This document shows, one piece after another, positions 54,925 to 64,000 of a DNA stretch of 64,000 nt (its first letter is position 1; each line of letters begins with the position of its first letter). The notes beneath the pieces are model-generated. The model was not told the DNA's origin. It saw nothing but the letters and a program-made list of their open reading frames with translations, and ran no database searches. Both the position numbers and the translations under genes were made by a program. The stretch comes from Ovis canadensis (Eukaryota > Chordata > Mammalia > Artiodactyla > Bovidae), in contig NC_091245.1 of NCBI RefSeq assembly GCF_042477335.2, positions 120,268,501 to 120,332,500 on the forward strand, in the 5' to 3' direction.

Positions 54925-55215
54925 GAGGAGCTACCCCACGTCCGAGATCCGGGCAGCAACTGAGAGTGCCAGGCTGCGACGGTGCAGGAAAGGCTAAGAG
55001 GAGCTACCCTAGTCCGAGGCCAGAGGCAGCAGCTGGGAGGAGCTACCCCACGTCCAAAGAGCGGTGACTGCGCGGGTGCAGGAGGGTCTAGAGGAGCTAT
55101 CCCTCGTTCAAGGTCAGGAGGGGCGGCGGTGAGGAGATATCCCTCGTCCAAGGTAAGGAGCAGCGGCTGCGCTTTGCTGGAGCAGCTGTGAAGAGATACC
55201 CCACGCCCAATATAG
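54925..55215 (+). repeat. Tandem-like blocks in the BovB 5' leader
   Basis: Variants of GAGGAGCTACCCCACGTCCA start near 54926, 54998, 55037, 55092, 55132 and 55190, about 40-70 bp apart, in CpG-rich sequence. This arrangement resembles a repeated promoter or 5'UTR module. The shorter leader at 19860-20097 has fewer blocks. Confidence 0.8.
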
Positions 55216-58200
55216 AGAAACCCAAGTAAGACAGGAGTTGCAAGAGGGCATCAGAGGGCAAACACACTGAAACCATAATCACAGAAAACTGGTCAATCTA
55301 ATCACACTAGGACCACAGCCTTGTCTAACTCAATGAAACTAAGCCATGCCTTGTGGGGCCACCCAAGACGGGCGGGTCATGGTGGAGAGGTCTGACAGAA
55401 TGTGGTCCACTGGAGAAGGGAATGGCAAACCACTTCAGTATTCTTGCCTTGAGAACCCCATGAACAGTAGGAAAAGGCAAAATGATATGATACTGAAAGA
55501 GGAACTCCCCAGGTTAGTAGGTACCCAATATGCTACTAGAGATAAGTGGAGAGATAACTCCAGAAAGAATGAAGGGATGGAGCCAAAGCAAAAACAATGC
55601 CCAGTTGTGGATGTGACTGGTGATACAAGCAAGGTCCAATGCTGTAAACAGCAATATTACATACAAACCTGGATTGTCAGGTCCATGAATCAAGGAAGTG
55701 GTCAAAAAAGAGGTGGCAAGAGTGAACGTCAACATTCTACAAATCAGTGAACTAAAGTGCACTGGAATGGGGGAATTAACTCAGATGACCATTATATCTA
55801 CTACTGCAGGCAGGAATCCCTCAGAAGAAATGCAGTAGCCATCATGGTCAACAAGAGTCCGAAATGCAGTACTTGGATGCAATCTCAGAAACAACAGAAT
55901 GATCTCTGTTCGTTTCCAAGGCAAACCATTCAATATCACAGTAATCCAAGTCTATGCCCCAACCAGTAACGCTGAAGAAGCTGAAGTTGAATGGTTCTAT
56001 GAAGACCTACAAGACCTTTTAGAACTAACACCCAAAAAAGATGTCCTTTTCATTATAGGGAACTGGAATGTAAAAGTAGGAAGTCAAGAAACACCTGGAG
56101 TAACAGGCAAATTTGGCCTTGGAAGATGGAATGAAGCAGGGCAAAGGCTAATAGAGTTTTTCCAGGAGAACGGACTGGTCATAGCAAACACCCTCTTCCA
56201 ACAACACAAGAGAAGACTCTACACATGGACATCACCAGATGTTCAACACTGAAATCAGATTGATTATATTCTTTGCAGCCAAAGATGGAGAAGCTCTACA
56301 CAGTCAACAAAAACAAGACCAGGAGCTGACTGTGGCTCAGATCATGAACTCCTTATTACCAAATTCAGACTTAAATTGAAGACAGTAGGGAAAACCACTA
56401 GACCATTCAGGTATGACCTAAATCAAATCCCTTAGGATTATACAGTGGAAGTGAGAAATAGATTTAAGGCCCTAGATGTGATAGATAGAGTGCCTGATGA
56501 ATGATGGATGGAGGTTCATGACATTGTACAGGAGACAGGGATCAAGACCATCCCCATGGAAAAGAAATGCAAAAAAGCAAAATGGCTGTCTGGGGAGGCC
56601 TTGCAAATAAGTATGAAAAGAAAAGAGGCAAAAAACGAAGGAGAAAAGGAAAGATATAAGCATCTGAATGCAGAGTTCCAAAGAATAGCAAGAAGAGATA
56701 AGAAAGCCTTCCTCAGCGATCAATGCAAAGAAATAGAGGAAAACAACAGAATGGGAAAGACTAGAGATCTCTTCAAGAAATTAGAGATACCAACAGAACA
56801 TTTCATGCAAAGATGGGCACAATAAAGGACAGAAATGGTATGGACCTAACAGAAGTAGAAGATATTAAGAAGAGGTGGCAAGAATACACAGAAGAACTGT
56901 ACAAAAAGATCTTCAAGTCCCAGATAATCATGATGGTGTGATCACTCACCTAGAGCCAGACATCCTGGAACGTGAAGTCAAGTGGGCCTTAGAAAGCATC
57001 ACTATGAACAAAGCTAGTGGAGGTGATGGAATTCCAGTTGAGCTATTTCAAATCCTGAACGATGATGCTGTGAAAGTGCTGCACTCAATATGCCAGCAAA
57101 TTTGGAAAGCTCATCAGTGGCCACAGGACTGGAAAAGGTCAGTTTTCATTCCAATCCCAAAGAAAGGCAATGCCAAAGAATGTTTAAACTACCACACAAT
57201 TGCACTCATCTCACATGCTAGTAAAGTAATGCTCAAAATTCTCCAAGCCTGGCTTCAGCAATACGTGAACAGTGAACTTCCAGATGTTCAAGCTGCTTTC
57301 AGAAAAGGCAGCAGAACAAGAGATCAAATTGTCAACATCCACTGGATCATGGAAAAAGCACGAGAATTCCAGAAAAACATCTGCTTTATTGACTATGCCA
57401 AAGCCTTTGACTGTGTGGATCACAATAAACTATGGAAAATTCTGAAAGAGATGGGAATACCAGACCACCTGACCTGCCTCTTGAGAAATCTGTATGCAGG
57501 TCAGGAAGCAACAGTTAGAACTGGACATGGAACAACAGACTGGTTCCAACTAGGAAAAGGAGTACATCAAGGCTGTATATTGTCACCCTGCTTATTTAAC
57601 TTCTATGCAGAGTACATCATGAGAAATGCTGTGCTGGAAGAAGCACAAGCTGGAATCAAGATTGCCGGGAGAAATATCAATAACCTCAGATATGCAAATG
57701 ACACCACCCTTATGGCAGAAAGTGAAGAAGAACTAAAAAGCCTCTTGATGAAAGTGAAAGAGGAGAGTGAAAAGGTTGGCTTAAAGCTCAACATTCAGAA
57801 AACGAAGATCATGGCATCTGGTCCCATCACTTCATGGGAAATAAATGGGGAAACAGTGGAAACAGTGACAGACTTTATTTTGGGGGCTCCAAAATCACTG
57901 CAGATGGTGATTGCAGCCGTGAAATTAAAAGAGTCTTACTCCTTGGAAGAAAAGTTATGACCAACCTAGAAAGCATATTGAAAAGCTGAGACATTACTTT
58001 TCCAACAAAGGTCTGTCTATTCAAGGCTATGGTTTTTCCAGTGGTCATGTAAGGATGTGAGAGTTGGATGTGAAGAAAGCTGAGTGTCAAAGAATTGATG
58101 CTTTTGAACTGTGGAGTTGGAGAAGACTCTTGAGGGTCCCTTGGACTGCAAGGAGATCCAACCAGTCCATTCTGAAGATCAGCCCTGGGATTTCTTTGGA

Positions 58201-58383
58201 AGGAATGATGCTAAAGCTTAAACTCCAGTACTTTGGCCACCTCATGCGACAAGTTGACTCACTGGAAAAGACTCTGATGCTGGGAGGGATTGGGAGCAGG
58301 AGGAGAAGGGGATGACAGAGGATGAGATGGCTGGATGGCATGACTGACTCGATGGATGTGAGTCTGAGTGAACTCTGGGAGTT

Positions 58384-58455
58384 CATGTAGACCACACTGT
58401 GGTAGTGTGGCAGGAAGGAAAGTGGAGTGTGAGGCAATAGTCTCATCCTATCCCT
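58384..58455 (-). repeat. 72-bp insertion in BovB, inverted copy of sequence at 58931-58997
   Basis: All other BovB copies here read straight through from GGGAGTT to GGTGATGGACAGG. This copy has 72 extra bases containing CCACACTGTGGTAGTGTGGC and AGGAAGGAA. The reverse complement matches the LTR-side sequence TTCCTTCCTGCCACACTACC and onward with only a few differences. Confidence 0.92.
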
Positions 58456-58545
58456 GTGATGGACAGGGAGGCCTGGTGTGCTGCGATTCATGGGGTCGCA
58501 AATAGTCGAACACTACTGAGTGACTGAACTGACCTGAGATTTAGA

Positions 58546-58999
58546 GCCTTAGTATATGCTCATTGTAATACATCAGCCTATGATAAATAACCCACCCATA
58601 GGAGCTATAACAGTTACAAGGCCAAGAAAAAAAGAACAGAAAGTGGGCAGTGGCCAAATTCTTGGAAATCTCTACCCTTCCCCAAAATGGCTGGAATGCT
58701 CCTCCTACTCATTAGCCTATGACATTAACCAACTTTATAAAAACCAACGACTTTGTATCCTGGCACCTCTTGCCTTCTGAGATGGCCCAGACTCTGTCTA
58801 TGAAGTGTGTACCTCCCTGAATAAACCTCCTTTTGCTTTACTGTGGCTTGCTCTTGAATTCTTTCCTGTCAGAAGCCAAGACCTACACCTGGCAGCTGTC
58901 TCGGGGACTTGCCAGGGCTCAGGGAAGTCCCTGGGACGAGACTATCCCCTCATACCCCTTCCTTCCTGCCACACTACCGCAGTGTGGTCTGCATGAATG
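58546..58999 (+). mobile_element. ERV1-type LTR, right part (U3-R-U5)
   Basis: The promoter-to-poly(A) layout of a gammaretrovirus-like LTR is visible: TATAAAAA at 58736-58743, then AATAAA at 58820-58825, followed by a T-rich R/U5 (CCTTTTGCTTTACTGTGGCT, GAATTCTTTCCTGTCAGAAG). It appears as a solitary LTR. No gag, pol or env-like frames flank it. The end of U5 is not precisely placed. Confidence 0.68.
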
Positions 59000-59193
59000 G
59001 TATGAGGAGAAGAATGTTGCTAAGACTCTATCCATCTTTATTCAATCCCACAAGACGGAAATGGACACTATTCCAGGAATGGAATGAATAACCCTGGCTG
59101 TGGCGGGGTTGTTCATCCACCTTTTCCATAGCCCAGAAGAGATATTACTCAAAATCACCTAACTGGCTAATCTCTGATTTTATATATATATAC
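59000..59193. other. Short intergenic stretch with (TA)n
   Basis: Nothing recognised except a short TATATATATATA run at about 59181-59191 beside the next SINE. Confidence 0.5.
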
Positions 59194-59199
59194 GAATAC

Positions 59200-59472
59200 A
59201 GGAGAAGGCAATGGCACCCCACTCCAGTACTCTTGCCTGGAAAATCCTATGGGCGGAGGAGCCTGGTAGGCTGCAGTCCATGGGATCTTGAAGAGTCGGA
59301 CACGACTGAGCGACTTCACTTTCACTTTTCACTTTCATGCACTGGAGAAAGAAATGGCAACCCACGCCAATGTTCTTGCCTGGAGAATCCCAGGGATGGG
59401 GGAGCCTGGTGGGCTTCCGTCTGTGGGGTCGCAGAGAGTCAGACACGACTGAAGCAACTTAGCAGCAGCAGC
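59200..59472 (+). mobile_element. BOV-A2 SINE, complete dimer
   Basis: Two monomers around TTTCACTTTTCACTTTCATG, ending GACTTAG-like plus AGCAGCAGCAGC. A diverged direct repeat (TATACGAATAC / ATATGTGAATAC) flanks it. Confidence 0.94.
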
Positions 59473-59484
59473 ATATGTGAATAC

Positions 59485-60208
59485 TCATTGTATAGTCCAA
59501 TTCTATTTCCTCAATAATGGAAAAGATTGCCAGCTGTCTGCCCACTATTCATTCTCTCCCCTTTTTCTTTATAATATAATTGTGATTTGGGGGTAGGGGA
59601 GTGGTTAAATGTCCAGCCAAAAACTGAATTTCCCAACTTGTCTTACAGAGATTGGGTAACTGTATGACTAAGCTTTGGCTTCTAAAACATTGAACCGTTG
59701 GGGAAAGCCCCTTAAAAAAGACTGTTGAGTCAGTTGGGAGTCCCCATTGGCCTTCCGCTTCCTTTCCTCCCTGCAAAGAACTGTGGATTCAATGTTTGGA
59801 CATGCAATGTCCAAGTTGTGACCTTGAAGTGATTTGTGAATGGCAACCACACAATAAGTTTGGCTTCTAGAAGGAGTCAGAAGCATTAAAGCGTTCTGCA
59901 GAGACAGCAGATCAGCCTTAATCTGCCCATATCCAAACTTAATTTACATGAGAGAAAAATAACCTCCCATCTTTTTTAAGTCACTGCTATTCCAGAGCTC
60001 TGTTGCTAAGAGTGGAACAACTCCTCTAACACCTTATGTAATAGGCAGAATGTCCCTGGTTAGGTGTATTTTCTTTTTCCAAAAAAAATTGGTAAAACCA
60101 ATTTATATATCAATCTCCTATTAAGTCTAGTTAGTAGGGAAAAAGCTCCCAAAGCCTCTGTACTTGCAGTGAATTTCTGGATCTTGTTTTGCATGGAGCA
60201 TCAGATAA
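59485..60208. other. Intergenic, old mammalian repeat suspected
   Basis: About 59590-60030 has the composition of an old interspersed repeat (CTTTTTTAAGTCACTGCTAT near its end is a common phrase in such elements). The family is not assigned and there is no gene. Confidence 0.4.
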
Positions 60209-60547
60209 TGTTACCTGAAACCCAGGTTCTCCTTTTGGTGGGTGTCAAGCCAAAAAACACAGTCAAGCCAAAGAGTAAGAGTAGGAAGGATTCATTACTT
60301 ACAGCAAGTAAGAAACACCTGGGATCTTTCCCAAAGTAGTCTCTCTGAACAGCAAAATTTCAGAAATTTTAAGCTAATACATGCATATTCATGAAGGGGC
60401 TTGGGAGGTCAACAGAGTCCAAGTTTTAGTTGATTGAAGTCACGAGGGTCAGAAAAGGTCAACATCATCATCCCTTAGGTTCCAGTTGATCTGGAAATTG
60501 ATCACTTCAGGCTAATATTTCCCTGATAATAATCATTTGCTTATGCA
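60209..60547 (+). mobile_element. LTR-like repeat, copy A, left part
   Basis: Starts TGTTACCTGAAACCCAGGTT. It shares GGTGGGTGTCAAG, AGGAAGGAT, AGCAAGTAA and TCAACAGAGTCCAAG with the - strand of 61885-62504. It continues after a BovB 3' insertion at 61020-61200. The TG start and the paired homologous copies suggest an LTR or a non-autonomous element; no coding part is present. Confidence 0.6.
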
Positions 60548-61014
60548 CTAAGGTCCGACTAGTCAAGGCTAGGGTTTTTCCAGTGGTCATGTATGGATGT
60601 GACAGTTGGACTGTGAAGAAGGCTGAGCACCAAAGAATTGATGTGTTTGAACTGTGGTGTTGGAGAAGACTCTTGAGAGTCCCTTGGACTGCAAGGAGAT
60701 CCAGCCAGTCCATTCTGAAGGAGATCAGCCCTGGGATTTCTTTGGGAGGAATGATGCTAAAGCTGAAACTCCAGTACTTTGGCCACCTCATGGGAAGAGT
60801 TGACTCATTGGAAAAGACTCTGATGCTGGGAGGGATTGGGGGCAGGAGGAGAAGGGGACGACAGAGGATGAGATGGCTGGATGGCATCATGGACTCGATG
60901 GACGTGAGTCTGAGTGAACTTCGGGAGATGGTGATGAACAGGGAGGCCTGGCGTGCTGCGATTCATGGGGTCGCAAAGAGTCGGACACGACTGAGCCACT
61001 GAACTGAACTGAAC
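60548..61014 (+). mobile_element. BovB 3' end inserted in LTR-like copy A
   Basis: Starts in the C-terminal region ([18 protein letters not shown]) with an open frame of 139 codons to the tail GAACTGAACTGAACT. TATGCA at 60542-60547 and 61014-61019 may be a short target duplication. Confidence 0.93.
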
Positions 61015-61019
61015 TATGC

Positions 61020-61200
61020 ATTCTCTTGTTCCTTTAAGATCAGTAATTACTGAGATCTATTTAAGGGCAAACATTGTGGCCAGGCTTAGGTCACAAAATG
61101 ACTTGGGCCAAAAATGGTTTCTCTTATGTCAAGAAAGCCATGTCTGTTTCTCTTTCTCCATGAAATCCCTACCCTGTTTGGTTAAAATAATGAAATCTTC
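61020..61200 (+). mobile_element. LTR-like repeat, copy A, right part
   Basis: AAGGGCAAACATTGTGGCCA, then CTTGGGCCAAAAATGGTTTC and TTTCTCTTTCTCCATG correspond in order to the reverse complement of 61640-61490. Confidence 0.6.
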
Positions 61201-61640
61201 TACTTAGGAAAGCAATCAAGAAGACAGGGCCTTGAATTGGGATTAACTTTTAGATAAAGTGGTAGACAAGTTCTGTGAAAAGTAGAGAGATGAAACAGAA
61301 TTAACTCAAAAAGTTAGGCAAGTTCTAGGTGACTAAAGCAGGAGTTATTTCAGCATTCTCCATGCTAATCCAAACTGTCATCCACCCATCCCAACCACTG
61401 TCATATTTATATACCACAGTGAGCTTCAAATTCATTCATGGTCCCTAGTTTCAGGAGTTGGTAGTGTAGCTGTAAGAAGATTGGGCAAGGGGTCCCTGGA
61501 GAAAGAGAACCAAGAATGGCTTACTTGATAGAAGAGAAGCCACTTTGGCCTAAGCCATTTTATAATATCAGCCTGGCCACAATGCTTGCCCTTGAATGGG
61601 TCTCAGTTGTTAATGATTGTAGGGGAAATGAGGGAACCAG

Positions 61641-61884
61641 CCACCTAATGTGAAGAGTTGACTCATTGGAAAAGACTTTGATGCTGGGAGGGATTGGGGG
61701 CAGGAGGAGAAGGGGACGACAGAGGATGAGATGGCTGGATGGCATCACTGACTCGATGGACGTGAGTCTGACTGAACTCCGGGAGTTGGTGATGGACAGG
61801 GAGGCCTGGCGTGCTGCGATTCATGGGGTTGCAAAGAGTCGGACACGACTGAGTGACTGAACTGAACTGAACTGAACTGAACTG
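61641..61884 (+). mobile_element. BovB 3' end inserted in LTR-like copy B
   Basis: Short 3' BovB piece from CCACCTAATGTGAAGAGTTG to a tail of about five AACTG units. It is highly similar to the copy ending at 61014 and therefore probably similar in age. Confidence 0.93.
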
Positions 61885-62127
61885 AGGAACAAAGGAAAAG
61901 CAGTCAAGAAACAATAGTTCAGCAATATAGTGGAGTCTTAGTTCTTTGTCAAGAAATGTACATAACAATCTGACACTTTGACTTCCATAGGAACTAAGGC
62001 GCCCACCCAGGTGGAAAAGGGAATCATGATGTTGACCCTCCTGACGTCAGTCAACAAAAGCTTGGACTCTGTTGACCTTTGCTCCAATTCAATGTGAATT
62101 CTCCTCTGTTCAAACCCCTTCTTGAAT

Positions 62128-62333
62128 ATGCATGTGGTGGCTCAGATAGTAAAGAATCCGCCTGCAATGCAGGAGATCTGGGTTTGATCCCTGAGTGGGA
62201 AGATCCCCTGGAAGAGGGCATGGCAACCTGCTCCAGTATTCATTCTTGCCTGGAGAATCACTGTGGTTGGCAGAGCCTGGCAGGCTACAGTCCCTGGGAT
62301 CGCAAACAGTCGGACACTACCAAGAGACTATGC
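62128..62333 (+). mobile_element. Bov-tA SINE
   Basis: The head is slightly truncated (GTGGTGGCTCAGATAGTAAA). The body (AGGAGATCTGGGTTTGATCC) and 3' end (GACACTACCAAGAGACTATG) follow. Confidence 0.92.
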
Positions 62334-62504
62334 ACAGCTTAGCTTAAAACTTACCCAGTTTTGTTGTTCAGAGAGACTCCGCTTTGGAAAGATTCCCAGT
62401 GTTACTTGCTACAAGTAATATATCCTTCCTTCTCCCAATCTTTGACTTGGTTGTGTCTTTTGACTTGACACCCACCAAGAGGCAAATCCAGTTTTGGGGT
62501 AATA

Positions 62505-62667
62505 TAGCCACCACAAACTTTCCCAATGGGAAGCAAGTTTCATTTCCTGCCACCAAAAATGACCCTTTGTTGTGCCTGAAGTAGCCCTGAGAGATCATAC
62601 TGATCATTTTTCGGACTTGACTACTGTCCAGTATGCATAACCCATGCTTGGTAACTATTGATTAATT
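62505..62667. other. Short intergenic gap
   Basis: No gene or assigned repeat between the LTR-like copy B and the next BovB. Confidence 0.5.
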
Positions 62668-64000
62668 CAGTTCAGTCACTCAGTCATGTCCAACTCTTTG
62701 CAACCCCATGGACTGCAGCATGCCAGGCCTCCCTGTCCATCACCAAGTCCCAGAGTTCACTCAAACTTATGTCTATCGAGTCGATGATGCCATCCAACCA
62801 TTCCAACCTCTGCCATCCCCTTCTCTTCCTGCCTTCAATCTTTCCCAACATCCAGGTCTTTTCCAATGAGTCAGTTCTTTGCATCAGATGGCCAAAGTAT
62901 TGGAGTTTCAGCTTCAACATCAGTCCTTCCAATGAATATTCAGGACTGATTTAGTTTAGGATGGACTGGTTGCATCTCCTTGCAGTCCTAAGGACTTTCA
63001 GGAGTCTTCCACAACACCACAGTTCAAAAGCATCAGTTCTTCGGTGCTCAGCTTTCTTTATATTCCAACTCTCATATCCATACGTGACTACTGGAAAAAC
63101 CATAGGTTTGACTAGATGGACCTTTGTCAGCAAAGCAATGTCTCTGCTTTTTAACATGCTGTCTAGGTTGGTCATAGCTTTTCTTCCAAGGAGTAAGCGT
63201 CTTTTAATTTCATGGCTGCAATCACCATCTGCAGTGATTTTGGAGTCCCCCAAAAAACAACGTCTGTCACTATTTCCACTCTTTCCCCATCTATTTGCCA
63301 TGAAGTGATGGGACCAGATGGCATAATCTTCGTTTTCTGAATGTTGAGCTTTAAGCCAACTTTATCACTCTCCTCTTTCACTTTCATCAAGAGGCTCTTT
63401 AGTCTTCAATTTCTGCCATAAAGGTGGTGTCATCTGCATATCTGAGGTTATTGATATTTCTCCCAGCAATCTTGATTCAAGCTTGTGCTTTATCCAGCCC
63501 AGCATTCTGCATGATGTACTTTGCATATAAGTTAAATAACCAGGGTGACAATATGCAACCTTGATGTATTCCTTTCCCAGTTTGGAACCAGTCTGTTGTT
63601 CCAGATAAAGTTCTAACTGTTGCTTCCTGACCTGCATACAGATTTCTCAAGAGGCAGGTCAGGTGGTCTGGTATTCCCATCTCTTTCAGAATTTTCCACA
63701 GTTGATTGTGATCCACACAGTCAAAGACTTTGGCATAGTCAATAGAGCAGAAATAGATGTTTTTCTGGAACTCCCTTGCTTTTTCCATGATCCAGCGGAT
63801 TTTGGCAATTTGATCTCTGGTTCCTCTGCCTTTTCTAAAACCAGCTTGAACATAAAGGAGTTCACGGTTCATGTATTGCTGAAGTGTGGCTTGGAGAATT
63901 TTGAGCATTACTTTACCAGCATGTGAGATGAGTGCAATTGTGCAGTAGTTTGAGCATTCTTTGACGTTGCCTTTCTTTGGGATTGGAATGAAAACTGACC
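62668..64000 (-). mobile_element. BovB LINE, 3' part, running off the window end
   Basis: The tail CAGTTCAGTCACTCAGTCAT is followed on the - strand by the C-terminal region (TYGYESWNIKKAEHRRTD), YADD codons intact near 63435, and reverse transcriptase (FRKGRGTRDQIAKIRWIMEK at about 63820). The 5' part lies outside the window. Frameshifts at about 63400 and 63560 break the frame. Confidence 0.95.

Larger units (their letters stand above)
54871..58545 (+). mobile_element. Full-length BovB LINE with CpG-rich 5' leader
   Basis: Order on the + strand: leader with repeated GGAGCTACCCCACGTCC-like blocks (54925-55215), start of the coding region (about 55346), endonuclease (to about 56460), linker, reverse transcriptase (open frame 56875-57957), C-terminal region and the tail GTGACTGAACTGACCTGA. 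The catalytic motif is YAND, with GAT changed to AAT at 57697-57699. There is a frameshift near 55695 and stops at about 56250, 56434 and 56502, so the element is inactive. A 72-bp foreign insertion lies at 58384-58455. The leader is longer here than in the copy at 16648. The left boundary is approximate and no target duplication was identified. Confidence 0.92.
61410..62504 (-). mobile_element. LTR-like repeat, copy B (inverted), with two insertions
   Basis: On the - strand it runs from TATTACCCCAAAACTGG (62504) through GGTGGGTGTCAAGTCAAAAG, GGTCAACAGAGTCCAAGC (about 62075) and CAAGGGCAAGCATTGTGGCC (about 61590). A Bov-tA at 62128-62333 and a BovB 3' piece at 61641-61884 interrupt it. Homology to copy A in the same order establishes the inverted pair. 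Confidence 0.62.

Noticed and set aside
56875-57960. 361-codon frame as a possible host gene or active retrotransposon
   Set aside because: It is BovB reverse transcriptase. The catalytic YADD is YAND, and the endonuclease part is separated by stops and frameshifts.

Overview
The window is nuclear DNA from a ruminant, most likely a bovid (cattle, sheep, goat or a relative). It is packed with BovB (RTE-clade) LINEs, Bov-tA and BOV-A2 SINEs ending in CAG repeats, a CHR-type cetartiodactyl SINE and L1 elements of the ruminant type. The species cannot be settled from the sequence.

The only intact host gene I can support is STYXL2 (DUSP27), on the + strand. It is a pseudophosphatase related to the dual-specificity phosphatases and known mainly from striated muscle. 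Three exons are visible: 2177-2408, 6151-6368 and a 2.86-kb terminal exon, 33447-36304, ending in a TGA stop. All splice sites are canonical and the phases agree (2, then 1). The first coding exon or exons, with the start codon, lie upstream of the window. The three exons together encode about 1,100 residues. The HC pair of the phosphatase loop is replaced by Ser-Ser.

The 3.7-kb intron at 2409-6150 is mostly single-copy, with a (GT)n microsatellite, a SINE tail and a broken antisense retrocopy of DCTN5 (dynactin p25). The 27-kb intron at 6369-33446 is largely transposon. A BovB (7690-9229, resuming at 20959-22628) was split by a near full-length L1 (9230-20958). That L1 was itself split by a full-length BovB on the - strand (16648-20097), and three SINEs also sit inside the L1. 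A second nest at 26550-31718 is a - strand BovB carrying another BovB and a 3' BovB scrap.

Downstream of STYXL2 (36.8-64 kb) I see no gene. The sequence is intergenic, with single-copy stretches, old L2 and MIR remnants, BOV-A2 and Bov-tA insertions, L1 3' ends, four substantial BovB copies or fragments, and LTR-like sequences. One ERV1-type LTR is split by a full-length BovB (about 54871-58545). An inverted pair of LTR-like repeats sits at 60.2-62.5 kb.

The most interesting non-genic signals are small local rearrangements that look like template-switch events. They are a 120-bp nested snap-back inverted repeat at 48361-48481, a 72-bp insertion in a BovB at 58384-58455 that is an inverted copy of sequence about 0.5 kb away, a BovB deletion filled with a triplicated AT-rich motif near 50415-50475, and an in-frame 69-bp tandem duplication in a BovB reverse transcriptase at 28880-29017. 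I found no CRISPR array, no RNA gene beyond SINE-derived tRNA-like heads, and no evidence of a novel multi-gene system. Repeat boundaries given without a target-site duplication are good to roughly 10-30 bp.
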